Counted from the stretch's first letter, positions 35,766 through 44,219 are shown. The stretch: 49,244 nt of DNA from Natrialbaceae archaeon (GCA_003559215.1 PWMF01000017.1:1-49244), one strand, 5' to 3'. Numbers and translations: made by a program. The notes: generated by a model not told the origin, from the sequence alone.

Positions 35766-35999
35766 GTGGTGTTCCTCTGTGGCTGGCTCTTTGCGTTCTC
35801 GAGGGGCGGCCTCGCTGCGTGGGGTTGGTTTACCCACCTGTCACCGTCCGGCCGCGGACTCGTGATCTGTGGCTGGGCCGTCCTCGTCGTCGCGGCCGGT
35901 ATCGCGCTCTCGCCGCCCGCATCGGTCTGGCGGAGTTTCATCGTGGGTCTGTCCGTGACAATGGGTGTCGTAATCGTGCTCGCGTCCCTCGTCAAATGA
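35766..35999 (+). CDS. Small two-helix membrane protein (GTG start)
   Basis: The ORF encodes 77 residues with hydrophobic segments at about 1-20 (VFLCGWLFAF) and 33-50 (GLVICGWAVLVVAAGIAL), plus a third at about 58-76. No ATG is available in frame, and a GTG at 35766 or 35769 is the likely initiation codon. It is in the same frame as the 39-codon ORF upstream. If that ORF were joined by one changed stop codon, this would be the C-terminal part of a three-helix membrane protein. Function is unknown. Confidence 0.5.
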   Translation: MVFLCGWLFAFSRGGLAAWGWFTHLSPSGRGLVICGWAVLVVAAGIALSPPASVWRSFIVGLSVTMGVVIVLASLVK

Positions 36000-36096
36000 G
36001 CGACTCAGCCGGTGAACGCGACACGGGAGTAGTCGAAATCGATCGGGAAGCAGGTTGGAGGGCGGTGAAACGGGGCTTACCGCGGTTCGAGTGCTC

Positions 36097-37476
36097 TCAC
36101 TCCCGCTCGCCCGCGCCGAGCGCGCTCTCGCCGACCTTCTCGTGGCCCTCGATGATTTCCTGGCCGTCCATGTAGGGGCGCAGCGCCTCGGGGATGGTCA
36201 CCGTGCCGTCCTCGTTCTGGTGGTATTCGAGGATGGCCACCATCACGCGGGGCAGTGCGAGTCCCGAGGCGTTGAGCGTGTGGAGGTACTCGGCCGACTC
36301 GTGGCGCTCGGGTCGATAGCGCAGGCCGGCGCGGCGGGCCTGGAAGTCCTCGAAGTTCGAGGCGCTCGAGACCTCGAGCCAGCGTCCGCCCTCCTCGGGG
36401 CCGTCGTCCATGTCGTCGCCGGGCGCCCAGACCTCGATGTCGTACGTTTTTGCCGAGGCGAAGGTCAGATCGCCGGTACAGAGTTCGAGGATGCGGTAGG
36501 GAAGCTCGAGCTGTCGCAGGACCTCTTCGGCCTCGTCGAGCAGCGACTCGAGGCGGTCGTAGCTGTCCTCGGGCTCGACGAAGTTGACGAGTTCGACCTT
36601 GTTGAACTGGTGGACGCGAACGATGCCACGGGTTTCGGTGCCGTGCTCGCCGGCCTCCCGCCGGAAGTTCGGCGTGTACGCCTGATGTTTGAGCGGGAGG
36701 TCGTCCGTGAGCAGGATCTCGTCGGCGTACATATTCGTGACCGGGACCTCGGCGGTCGGGCAGAGCCAGAGGTCGTCGTCCTCGTAAGCTTCCTCGTTGC
36801 TCCCGCCCAGTCGGTAGGCGTCGTCGGCGAACTTCGGCAGCTGGCCGGTGCCCCGCATCGACTCGCTTTTGACCGGCACCGGCGGGAAGAGGTCGACGTA
36901 CCCCTGCTCGCGGTGGATATCCATCATGAACTGGATCAGGGCGTGCTCTAAGCGGGCGCCGTCACCCTTGAGGAAGTAAAAGCCCGACCCGGTGGTCTTG
37001 GCGCCGCGTTCCTCGTCGATGATGTCGAGATCCTCGCCGAGTTCGTAGTGGGGAGTGACGGTGTCGGCGTCGACGCGCAGGTCGTCGAACCCCCACCGGC
37101 GATCCTCGACGTTGTGCCGTTCGTCGAGCCCCAGCGGCACGCTCTCGTCGGGGATCTGGGGAATCTCGAGCATCCGTTCACGGAGTTCGTTGCCGAGTTC
37201 GTTCGCTTCTTCCTCGACGTCCTCGATCTCGGCTTTGAGCTCCTTCGACTCCTCGATCGCCTCGTCTTTCTCGTCCTGTTTGCCCTTCGCGACCAGCGAG
37301 CCGATCCGCTCGGTCACCTGGTTGCGCTCGTGGCGCAGCTCGTCGCCGCGGGCTTTCAGTTCGCGCCAGCGCTCGTCGATCTCGATCAGCTCGTCGAGGT
37401 CGATGTCGGCGCCTCGGTTGTCGAGCGCGTCGCGGACGGCTTCGGGGTCCTCACGCAGGAGGCTCCGGTCGATCAT
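36097..37476 (-). CDS. serS: Seryl-tRNA synthetase
   Basis: The 459-residue class II enzyme charges tRNA-Ser. The N-terminal coiled-coil arm is visible at residues 30-105 (RHERNQVTERIGSLVAKGKQDEKDEAIEESKELKAEIEDVEEEANEL), followed by the catalytic domain with motif 2 FRREAGEHGTETRGIVRVHQFNKVEL and motif 3 GLALPRVMVAILEYHQ. The start is leaderless; a GGTTTTGG box lies about 25-32 nt upstream. It is the common, not the methanogen-specific, type. Confidence 0.98.
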   Translation of the reverse strand: MIDRSLLREDPEAVRDALDNRGADIDLDELIEIDERWRELKARGDELRHERNQVTERIGSLVAKGKQDEKDEAIEESKELKAEIEDVEEEANELGNELRERMLEIPQIPDESVPLGLDERHNVEDRRWGFDDLRVDADTVTPHYELGEDLDIIDEERGAKTTGSGFYFLKGDGARLEHALIQFMMDIHREQGYVDLFPPVPVKSESMRGTGQLPKFADDAYRLGGSNEEAYEDDDLWLCPTAEVPVTNMYADEILLTDDLPLKHQAYTPNFRREAGEHGTETRGIVRVHQFNKVELVNFVEPEDSYDRLESLLDEAEEVLRQLELPYRILELCTGDLTFASAKTYDIEVWAPGDDMDDGPEEGGRWLEVSSASNFEDFQARRAGLRYRPERHESAEYLHTLNASGLALPRVMVAILEYHQNEDGTVTIPEALRPYMDGQEIIEGHEKVGESALGAGERE

Positions 37477-37587
37477 TGGTCGTGGGTTCTCCGTGCCGGT
37501 CCAAAACCGTGTCGGAAGGCGTCGTTTCGCGAACCCGTGACTCCGTGGCGGGAAACGTTTTTTTGACGCGGGTGGGTGGGTTAGGAC

Positions 37588-38802
37588 ATGGATCCGTTCG
37601 AGGACGAGCCGTCGCCGGTGTCGATCGAGTACGAGCCCGTTAGCGTCAAGGACGTGCTCGTCGAGATGAAAGATACCGCGGAGTTACTGATAGATCTCTC
37701 CTACTCCGCTGTCCTCCACCGCAACGAGGACCTCGCGCGGGAGGTGCTCCGCCTCGAGCGTCAGATGGACGTCCTCGAGATGCGCGCCCGGATGGGGCTG
37801 TTGATGGCCTCGCGAAACCCCTCCGACGCCGAACAGCTCGCGCCGGTGCTGGGGATCGTCGCCGCAACGGGGACGATCAGCGACGCGGCCGGCGATATCG
37901 CGAAGATCGTCTTAGAGGAGATGGGACTGCCCGAAGCGATGCGCGCGGCGCTACCCGAGGCGGCCGGCGTGTTGGTCCGGGGCGTCGTCGACGCGAACTC
38001 CTCGTACGCGGGTCGGACGCTCGACGATATCGACCTCGAGTCGGAGACTGGCGTGCGCGCGATCGCGCTCCGGCGTGGGGAGGACTGGCTGCTCAACCCC
38101 GGGCCAACGACGACGATCACGGCCGACGACGTCGCCTTCCTCCGCGGCCCGGATGCGGCGATCGAGGAGGTCTACGAGTCCCTGACGGGAGCGCCTTACG
38201 AGGTACCCACCGTCGAGACGTCGGACATCGACGACCTGGAGCGGGCCGTGGACACGATCATCCACATGAAGAACCTCTCGGAGCTGGCGATCGATCTGGC
38301 CTACAGCAGCGTGCTGTTCGACAGCGAAGCACTCGCCGAGGAGGTTCGGAACCTCGAGGTCGAGGTCGATGCGATGCAGTCCCGGTTCGAGGCCTGGACG
38401 CTCCGAGCGGCGGCCGACGCCCCCGACCCGGTCGCGCTGCGGGGGCTCATTCGGCTTGGCACCAGCACGGAGGTTATCAGCGACGCCGCGATCGATCTCA
38501 GCGAGGGGGTGTTCCGCGATATCGAGGTTCACCCCGTCGTCGGCATGGCCGTCGAGGAGAGCGACGAGATCATCACCCGGATCGAAGTCGAGTCGGAGAG
38601 CGATCTCGACGGGACGAGGATCGACGCCGGCGTCCCGGAGACGGAACCGACGATGTCGGCGATCGCCATCCGTCGTCCCGAGGAGGGATGGCTGCTAGTT
38701 GGAGACGTCGACGCGGAGATCAACGGCGGCGACGTGCTCATCGCGAAGGGAACCCGGACGGCCGCCGAGGCGTTCGAGGAGCTCTCCCGAGGGCCGGAGT
38801 AG
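37588..38802 (+). CDS. PhoU-RCK_C tandem protein (potassium-channel-associated regulator)
   Basis: A protein of 404 residues containing two units of the same plan: an acidic PhoU-like helical region (about 20-105, 225-305) followed by a RCK_C/TrkA-C-like beta domain (about 135-200, 335-400; VRAIALRRGEDWLLNPGPTTTITADDVAFLRG and MSAIAIRRPEEGWLLVGDVDAEINGGDVLIAKG). This matches haloarchaeal proteins annotated as potassium channel family. It has no transmembrane segment, so it likely works as a regulatory subunit binding a ligand such as a nucleotide. A TTTTTTTGA box lies 24-33 nt before the ATG. It sits beside Mg transporter genes. Confidence 0.82.
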   Translation: MDPFEDEPSPVSIEYEPVSVKDVLVEMKDTAELLIDLSYSAVLHRNEDLAREVLRLERQMDVLEMRARMGLLMASRNPSDAEQLAPVLGIVAATGTISDAAGDIAKIVLEEMGLPEAMRAALPEAAGVLVRGVVDANSSYAGRTLDDIDLESETGVRAIALRRGEDWLLNPGPTTTITADDVAFLRGPDAAIEEVYESLTGAPYEVPTVETSDIDDLERAVDTIIHMKNLSELAIDLAYSSVLFDSEALAEEVRNLEVEVDAMQSRFEAWTLRAAADAPDPVALRGLIRLGTSTEVISDAAIDLSEGVFRDIEVHPVVGMAVEESDEIITRIEVESESDLDGTRIDAGVPETEPTMSAIAIRRPEEGWLLVGDVDAEINGGDVLIAKGTRTAAEAFEELSRGPE

Positions 38803-38824
38803 TCGTTCGACGGTACTCCCCGAG

Positions 38825-38965
38825 TTAGCCGGCGTACGTGAGCAACACCGTGACGAGCTCGAGATACAGCAGTACGCCGAGCACGACGACGATGACCGCC
38901 AGCGTCAGCGGCACGGTCGCGTGTCGTCGTTCCCGCGTTCGGAACGCGCGGACGAGCCAGCTCAT
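38825..38965 (-). CDS. Very small single-TM protein
   Basis: The ORF encodes 46 residues, MSWLVRAFRTRERRH then a hydrophobic helix (ATVPLTLAVIVVVLGVLLYL) and a short tail. The basic N-terminus and helix suggest an N-in single-pass protein. The frame extends upstream to 39109 but that part is Arg/Pro-rich and looks non-coding. No family is recognised. Confidence 0.5.
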   Translation of the reverse strand: MSWLVRAFRTRERRHATVPLTLAVIVVVLGVLLYLELVTVLLTYAG

Positions 38966-39169
38966 CGGCCCGCCCGCCCCGCTCCGGATGCGTTTCGGGA
39001 GGCGTCTCGTGGGGTGCGTTCGTCGCGAGTCAATTCGACTGTCATGTACACAATCCCCACACCGGGGCACTTGAAACTCAGTCAGACGTCCGACGGACGG
39101 ACGGCACACGCCGTTTGCTCTCGCCGAATTCGTCCGATCCGGCGGTCGGTCCGAGAACGGTAAGGGAGC

Positions 39170-39748
39170 TCAGAAGCCGAGCACCAGCGCCGAGACGCCG
39201 ATGAAGATGACCATTCCGAAGACGTCGACGACGTTCGTGACGACCGGGATCGTCGTGTCGTCGGGATCGACGCCCAACCGGTAGGAGGCGTAGGTCGTCG
39301 CGAAGCTGAACAGGACCGCGATGACGGCGACCGACATCCCGCTGACCAGCGAGATCGTCAGCAGCGTTGTGAGCGGGAGCGTCGAGCCGATGAGTCCGCC
39401 GAGCAGGTAGGCGCCGAACGCTAGCGCGGTGAAGATCGTCGCCGCGAGCGCGATGACGGCGCCGACGTTCGCCCACAGCTCCCGATCCCGTGGGTCGAAC
39501 TCGGTCGTCCCGAGGTGGAGCCGCGTCGAGAGCCGCGAGCTCAGGATCGCGCCGAGGTTGCCGCCCATGTCGACCATCGTCGGTACCATGATCGCGAGGA
39601 TACCGTACTGCTCGAGCATCTCCTCCGCTTCCTCGAGGGTGATCCCCGCCCAGAGGACGATCACGCAGAGGACGATCAGCAGCGGGAACATGTTGCCGAC
39701 GATGCTGCGGACCTCCCAGCTTCCGAGCGAGCCTTGGGGGACGACCAT
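39170..39748 (-). CDS. MgtE-type membrane domain, half transporter B
   Basis: The 192-residue integral membrane protein has about five helices of the SLC41/MgtE transmembrane type: the pore-lining segment MVPTMVDMGGNLGAILSSRL and VVTNVVDVFG near the end. It lacks the cytoplasmic N-domain and CBS domains. It starts in the last base of the preceding half gene (TGATG overlap), so the two likely form a heterodimeric Mg2+ channel or transporter, in contrast to homodimeric MgtE. Confidence 0.85.
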   Translation of the reverse strand: MVVPQGSLGSWEVRSIVGNMFPLLIVLCVIVLWAGITLEEAEEMLEQYGILAIMVPTMVDMGGNLGAILSSRLSTRLHLGTTEFDPRDRELWANVGAVIALAATIFTALAFGAYLLGGLIGSTLPLTTLLTISLVSGMSVAVIAVLFSFATTYASYRLGVDPDDTTIPVVTNVVDVFGMVIFIGVSALVLGF

Positions 39749-40317
39749 CAGACGAGCACCTCCACGAGGCCGATCGCGAACAGCATGAACAGCATGCCGA
39801 AGATGTCACCCAGCGTCGTCACGATCGGGCCGACGAGGTTGTCGGGGTCGTAGCCGTATTTGAAGCCCGCGAAGATCAGCGCGAGCAGCCCGAAGATAAG
39901 CACGACAGACGTGAGGACGCCGGCGATCAGCATGATGCCCACGAGCTCGTACAGCGCGGCGACCTCCCAGCCCAGAAGCAACAGAGCCAGCCAGGTGATG
40001 ATGCCGATCACGAGCGAGATCCCGATTCCGTTGATAAAGGAGGCCGTGACGGCGTTGACGAGCCGCTGGTCGTATTCGAATTTCGGTTCGATTAACCCCT
40101 GGTGGAGCCCGCTCGAGATCCGCCCGCCCAGCGCGCCGTAGACGTTGCCACGCGTGGCGAGGAAGACCGGGATCATCACGAGCAGCCCGGGGAACCGTTC
40201 GACGCTCTCGACCATCCCCTCGAGTACGAGCCCGGCGAACAGGCCGCCGCCGAGGGCGATCAGTAGGATGGGCAGCGCCTCGCGGTAGATCGACCAGAAC
40301 TCCTCCCGTACGCTCAT
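39748..40317 (-). CDS. MgtE-type membrane domain, half transporter A
   Basis: The 189-residue protein is the first of a two-gene operon of MgtE-like half transporters. Its pore helix reads VMIPVFLATRGNVYGALGGRIS and the second conserved element is GPIVTTLGDIFGMLFM. The sequence carries about five transmembrane segments and no cytosolic domains. A GTTTAAC TATA-like box (reverse of 40341-40347) lies 24-30 nt upstream of the ATG. The gene is divergent from the CBS-containing mgtE, so both transporters share a regulatory region. Confidence 0.85.
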   Translation of the reverse strand: MSVREEFWSIYREALPILLIALGGGLFAGLVLEGMVESVERFPGLLVMIPVFLATRGNVYGALGGRISSGLHQGLIEPKFEYDQRLVNAVTASFINGIGISLVIGIITWLALLLLGWEVAALYELVGIMLIAGVLTSVVLIFGLLALIFAGFKYGYDPDNLVGPIVTTLGDIFGMLFMLFAIGLVEVLV

Positions 40318-40517
40318 AACAGTATCTTTCGCAGTCGACTGTTAAACGTATCGGGAAGGAATAGCAAGCCGCCGCAGGGTTCAACCACTACCGATCACGT
40401 CGGTAACTACGGCAAGACCGTGTGAACGTCGTGTGTGTCCGGATCTCGTGGGAATATATTTCAAACTTAGCCCTAGACCGAAACCACTTTTAGTATCGTC
40501 TAATGGTCGAACAGCGT

Positions 40518-40685
40518 ATGCTGAACACCAACCACAGCAATCCGTTCGGCGCCGAGACGACGATCAACGACACCGTCCGCGAACGTGGTCGCACGCTCGA
40601 GGAGCTGGTGGTCGACCTGCTCGAGGGCGAGTTCGCAGGCGTACTTCGGTCGCACGTCCGGGGTGAGGTGTATGGAGGACGCTGA
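40518..40685 (+). CDS. 55-codon ORF overlapping the mgtE start
   Basis: A short ORF (MLNTNHSNPFGAETTINDTV then RERGRTLEELVVDLLEGEFAGVLRSHVRGEVYGGR) ends inside the mgtE gene, overlapping it by 14 nt. A CTTTTAG TATA-like box lies 25-31 nt before this ATG, giving a leaderless mRNA whose first product is this peptide. The overlap suggests translational coupling. It may be a leader or regulatory peptide for Mg2+ control, or a small conserved protein; I do not recognise a family. Confidence 0.6.
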   Translation: MLNTNHSNPFGAETTINDTVRERGRTLEELVVDLLEGEFAGVLRSHVRGEVYGGR

Positions 40686-41727
40686 GCACACTCGCACCGC
40701 CGACGGCGGTACCGAGTTCCACGCCGACCGCATCGCCGACGTCACGGAAGCCGATTTTGTTGCGGTCACCCAGGAGACGTTCGTCGGGCACGCGATCGAA
40801 CAGTTCCGCGATTTCGAACCCGTTTCCGACGAAACCACCGTTTACTACCTGTACGTCACCGACAATTCGGGTCGGCTCGTCGGCGTCATGTCCCTTCGGG
40901 AGTTGCTCAACGCCCCCGAAGACGACGTCATCGAGGCCCACATGCACACCGACCTCGTTACGATCGATGCGGACGCCGACCCAGAGTACGCAGCTGACGA
41001 GGTCGCAGAGCGGGACTTTCCTGCCTTGCCGGTCATCGACGACGATGGCGTGCTCGTCGGCGTCCTCCGCACCGAGGACATGATCGAGGTCGCCGAGGAG
41101 GAGGCGACCGAGGACATCATGAAGAGTGCGGGCTTTTCGTTTACCGACGTCGAGACCGCGCGTTCGAGCGCGATCCTCGAATCGTCGATTCCAAAGATTC
41201 TCAAACTGCGGCTGCCGTGGCTCATTGTCGCCCTCGCGGGCGGTCTGATGGCCGGCGGCGTGATCGAGGCCTACGAGGACACCCTCGAGGCCGTCGTCGC
41301 GCTCGCTTTCTTCGTTCCAGTCATCATGGACATGGGCGGCAACGTCGGCACCCAGGCGTCGACGATTTTCGTTCGCGGGCTCGCACTCGGTCACATCGAC
41401 GACCGGAACGCGATGCGACACTTCGCTCGTGAGGGGCTCATCGGGCTACTGATCGGGCTGATCATCGGCACTATTGGTGCCGGTGCTGCCTACGTCTGGC
41501 AGATCAACGAGCCGTACGCCACCGAGCTCGCGATGGTCGTCTTTGCCGGCCTCGTTTCGGTCTGCGTGGTCGCCTCGGTCGTCGGCTACGTCATCCCGTG
41601 GATCATGAACAAGCTCGGGTTCGACCCCGCGGCGGCGTCGGACCCGCTGATCACGACGGTCAAGGACGTCACCGCGCTCCTGATCTACTTCGGGCTCGCG
41701 GCGGTGCTGCTGGCCGAGCTGCTCTGA
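40672..41727 (+). CDS. mgtE: Magnesium transporter MgtE with CBS domains
   Basis: The protein has 351 residues: two CBS domains (about 20-140; YLYVTDNSGRLVGVMSLRELL and FPALPVIDDDGVLVGVLRTEDMIEVAEEEATEDIM) and an MgtE membrane domain (about 175-351) with PVIMDMGGNVGTQASTIFVRGLALG, the conserved pore. Unlike bacterial MgtE it lacks the N-terminal domain that binds Mg2+ in the closed state. It imports Mg2+ down the gradient. The ATG here is preceded by an overlapping short ORF. Divergent half transporters lie upstream. Confidence 0.9.
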   Translation: MEDAEHTRTADGGTEFHADRIADVTEADFVAVTQETFVGHAIEQFRDFEPVSDETTVYYLYVTDNSGRLVGVMSLRELLNAPEDDVIEAHMHTDLVTIDADADPEYAADEVAERDFPALPVIDDDGVLVGVLRTEDMIEVAEEEATEDIMKSAGFSFTDVETARSSAILESSIPKILKLRLPWLIVALAGGLMAGGVIEAYEDTLEAVVALAFFVPVIMDMGGNVGTQASTIFVRGLALGHIDDRNAMRHFAREGLIGLLIGLIIGTIGAGAAYVWQINEPYATELAMVVFAGLVSVCVVASVVGYVIPWIMNKLGFDPAAASDPLITTVKDVTALLIYFGLAAVLLAELL

Positions 41728-41793
41728 ACGCGGACCGTCTGCGTTCTTTTGCCGTCGGTTCCATTTTTGTAGTCCGAACCGAATAGTCCCGGT

Positions 41794-42231
41794 ATGATCC
41801 AGCACGTTCTTGTTCCGGTCGACGGCTCCCGTCCGTCCCGTGCCGCCCTCGAGTACGCCAGCGAGCAGTTCTCCGACGCCGAGCTAACCCTGCTGTACGT
41901 CGTCGACCCGATGACCGACTACAGCCGCCAGCGCGCGTATCCGGGCTACACGGCCGAGGACGAGTACAAGTCCGAGCGCGAGAAGGGCGAGGCGGTCCTC
42001 GAGTCTCTCGTGGAGACGCTGCCGGACGACGTCACGGCCGAGACGACCGTCGAAGCCGGTGATCCGGCCCGGACCATCGTCCGGTACGCCGACGACCACG
42101 GCGTCGACGGGATCGTCGTCGGTAGCCACGGACGCGAAGGGGTCGCGAGGTACCTCCTGGGAAGCGTGGCCGAAACGGTCGTTCGGCGCGCGGCCGTCCC
42201 GGTCACGGTCATCAACGATCGCGAGGTCTAG
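41794..42231 (+). CDS. Universal stress protein (UspA family)
   Basis: The 145-residue protein has the UspA fold: IQHVLVPVDGSRPSRAALEYA (beta1-alpha1) and the ATP-binding GSHGREGVARYLLGSVAETVVRRAAVPVTVI motif (G-2x-G-9x-G-S/T). Family members bind ATP and protect cells under stress. Its TAG stop shares the bases CTAG with the stop of the convergent crcB gene, so the two genes overlap tail to tail by four bases. Confidence 0.9.
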   Translation: MIQHVLVPVDGSRPSRAALEYASEQFSDAELTLLYVVDPMTDYSRQRAYPGYTAEDEYKSEREKGEAVLESLVETLPDDVTAETTVEAGDPARTIVRYADDHGVDGIVVGSHGREGVARYLLGSVAETVVRRAAVPVTVINDREV

Positions 42232-42659
42232 AGCACGGAAACGAGGACCCAGGCGACCCCGATCGCCGCGAGCGAGAGCGCGAGGTTTCCGGCCGCGTTC
42301 ACGATTGCGAGTTTGCGGTCTCCGCGCTCGTAGAGCTGGACCGTCTCGACGGAGAACGACGAGAACGTCGTGAACGAACCACAGATACCGATCCCGACCA
42401 GCTGGATGACCGGCTCGCTCGCGCCCGCGAACGTCGCCGCGCCGAAGACGAAACTTCCGACGACGTTGACGATCAGTGTCGGCCACGGATACCGCTCGTC
42501 GGAGAGTTGCTCGTAGACGGCGTAGCGCGACAGCGCGCCGATCGCTCCGCCGACGCCGACGAGGTGGGCGGCCTCGAACTCGAGCGCGCCGTCCTCGAGG
42601 ACGGGCTCGAGAACGAGGACGACGGCGAGGACCGACGCCGGCGACTCAACCGCGATCAT
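42228..42659 (-). CDS. crcB: CrcB/Fluc fluoride channel subunit 1
   Basis: The 143-residue membrane protein exports fluoride. The Fluc signature is clear: GGAIGALSRYAVYEQL, TLIVNVVGSFVFGA (the VNxxGSF central Na+-binding motif) and GICGSFTTFSSFSVETVQL. It has four transmembrane helices after an N-terminal extension of about 20 residues. Fluc works as an antiparallel dimer; here two related genes are adjacent, consistent with a heterodimer. The ATG overlaps the stop of the second subunit gene by 4 nt (ATGA). Confidence 0.9.
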   Translation of the reverse strand: MIAVESPASVLAVVLVLEPVLEDGALEFEAAHLVGVGGAIGALSRYAVYEQLSDERYPWPTLIVNVVGSFVFGAATFAGASEPVIQLVGIGICGSFTTFSSFSVETVQLYERGDRKLAIVNAAGNLALSLAAIGVAWVLVSVL

Positions 42660-43066
42660 GCCGTCTCACCCCCGGCTGCCGCCGGCCGCCAGTCGCCGAC
42701 CTTGCGAGCGAGCTCTCGCCCCGCGAGCACGCCGGTGAAGCCGAGTCCGTAGTTGGCGACGACGATGCCGACGAGCAGCCACGGCTCGGCGGCGATGGCG
42801 GTCTGAACCGCGAACGTGCTGTAGGTCGTCAGCGAGGAGAGAAAGCCGGTCGTAAACACCAACCTGGCCTTTCGGTCGACGACGCCGGTGTACTGGGCCT
42901 CGTAGACGACGAAGCCCAGCAGGAAACTTCCGACGACGTTGACGAGCAGGACGGCGAGGACGTCCGAGAGCATTCCGAGGACGAAAAACCGGAGGTTCGC
43001 GCCGGCGAAGCCGCCGATCGCTATCAATGCGAGCGTCTCGAGCCGGACGAGCGGATGGTCTCTCAT
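42656..43066 (-). CDS. crcB: CrcB/Fluc fluoride channel subunit 2
   Basis: The 136-residue membrane protein is the second subunit of the Fluc pair. It has GGFAGANLRFFVL, LLVNVVGSFLLGFV (VNxxGSF), and TTGFLSSLTTYSTFAVQT, matching the Fluc pore. The open frame runs to 43213 but the added N-terminal part is Arg-rich and not membrane-like. It lies upstream of and overlaps subunit 1, so the two are expressed as an operon. Confidence 0.9.
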   Translation of the reverse strand: MRDHPLVRLETLALIAIGGFAGANLRFFVLGMLSDVLAVLLVNVVGSFLLGFVVYEAQYTGVVDRKARLVFTTGFLSSLTTYSTFAVQTAIAAEPWLLVGIVVANYGLGFTGVLAGRELARKVGDWRPAAAGGETA

Positions 43067-43295
43067 GGCTGACTGATCGATAGGGACCGTCAGCCGGGCG
43101 TTCGGTCGTCCGTACGCGGACACCGGGAGGCTGCGGAGGCGGGACACGGCTGCAGACAGCACGCGGCCGCGAACGTGAACGAATCGCCGGCGGTTGCGTC
43201 GGGCGGGCCCCATCGCCCGGATACGGGACCGTTCTCACACCACCCAAATGAGAATTGCGGAAAGCGGGGGTATCCTCGAGAAGGAAAAGACCCAA

Positions 43296-43314
43296 GTTTA
43301 GACTGTCTCTAAAC
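43296..43314. promoter_or_regulatory. Palindromic operator before the CDF exporter
   Basis: GTTTAGA-CTGTC-TCTAAAC is a perfect 7-bp inverted repeat with a 5-nt spacer, ending 5 nt before the ATG. It covers the region from about -24 to -6, overlapping the TATA/start region, the usual place for a metal-responsive repressor such as a DtxR/MntR or ArsR family member. The regulator is not in the window. Confidence 0.5.
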
Positions 43315-43319
43315 GACGT

Positions 43320-44219
43320 ATGGTCGACGAGGCGGGTCGCGACGGGTTCACGCGTGCGTCGTGGGCGAACGTCCTCGGCAACGCCGTCAAGATCGTCGTG
43401 GAGGGCGCCGTTGGACTGGCTTTCGGCAGCGTCGCGCTCGTGGCCGACGCGGCCCACTCGATCGCCGACCTCGTCGCGAGTCTCGTCGTCCTCGTCTGGG
43501 GCCGGAGTTCATTCGACGAACCCGACGACACCCACCCCCACGGCCACGAGCGCATCGAGCCGCTGACGGCGCTGTTCGTTGGTGCGGTTATCGCCCTACT
43601 CGGGCTGAATTTGCTGTACGAGTCCGCACATGGGGTCGTCCACGGCGTCGACGTCGTTTTCCACCCGCTGTTGCTCGGCGCGCTCGCGTTCGCGATCGTC
43701 GACATGTACCTGGTTTACCGCTACACCGAGTACATCAACGAGGCGATCGGCTCGACCGCCCTCGGGGCGCTCGCGACGGACTGTCTCAACGACATCTACA
43801 CCTCCTTCGCCGCGGTCGTCGGCGTTATCGGCGTCCTGCTCGGCTTCCCGCTGCTCGATCCGATCGCGGGCGGGCTCGTTAGCCTGCTCGTCATCTACCA
43901 GGGCGTCGATATCGGTCGCGAGAACGTCGGCTACCTCGTCGGTGCCTCACCGGGACCGACGAAGCGAGCGGAGGTAACCGAAATTCTCCGGGACCACCCC
44001 GCAGTAGAGGGGATTCACGATCTCACCGTCTTCTACGACGGCCCCGTCCTCGAGGTCGAGGTTCACGTCGAGGTTGACGGCGACATGCCGTTCCGGCAGG
44101 CCCACGACATCGAGTCGGAGCTGGTCGCCAGCCTCAGAGGGATTGAGGACGTCGGCGACGCCCACGTCCACCTCGATCCCTCGGGGATCGGAGAGTGGAA
44201 GGACCGGCGCGACCGGTAG
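43320..44219 (+). CDS. Cation diffusion facilitator (metal exporter)
   Basis: The 299-residue protein has six transmembrane segments and a C-terminal cytosolic CDF dimer domain (about 220-285). The metal site in TM2 reads ADAAHSIAD (HxxxD) and in TM5 reads LATDCLNDIYTS (DxxxD). The loop between helices 2 and 3 has a histidine-rich part (DDTHPHGHE). DxxxD in TM5 is the Mn2+-type signature, so manganese or zinc export is likely. It lies behind a palindromic operator, suggesting metal regulation. Confidence 0.88.
   Translation: MVDEAGRDGFTRASWANVLGNAVKIVVEGAVGLAFGSVALVADAAHSIADLVASLVVLVWGRSSFDEPDDTHPHGHERIEPLTALFVGAVIALLGLNLLYESAHGVVHGVDVVFHPLLLGALAFAIVDMYLVYRYTEYINEAIGSTALGALATDCLNDIYTSFAAVVGVIGVLLGFPLLDPIAGGLVSLLVIYQGVDIGRENVGYLVGASPGPTKRAEVTEILRDHPAVEGIHDLTVFYDGPVLEVEVHVEVDGDMPFRQAHDIESELVASLRGIEDVGDAHVHLDPSGIGEWKDRRDR

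Noticed and set aside
35996..36175. 60-codon frame starting ATGA at the end of the small membrane gene
   Set aside because: It runs into the antisense strand of serS, and its C-terminal part is a Ser/Pro-rich shadow; no promoter or family.
39043..39045. Minus-strand ATG with TATA-like spacing, upstream of the 46-residue membrane protein
   Set aside because: The frame is different from the hydrophobic ORF and yields a non-conserved Arg-rich peptide; it would need a frameshift to join.
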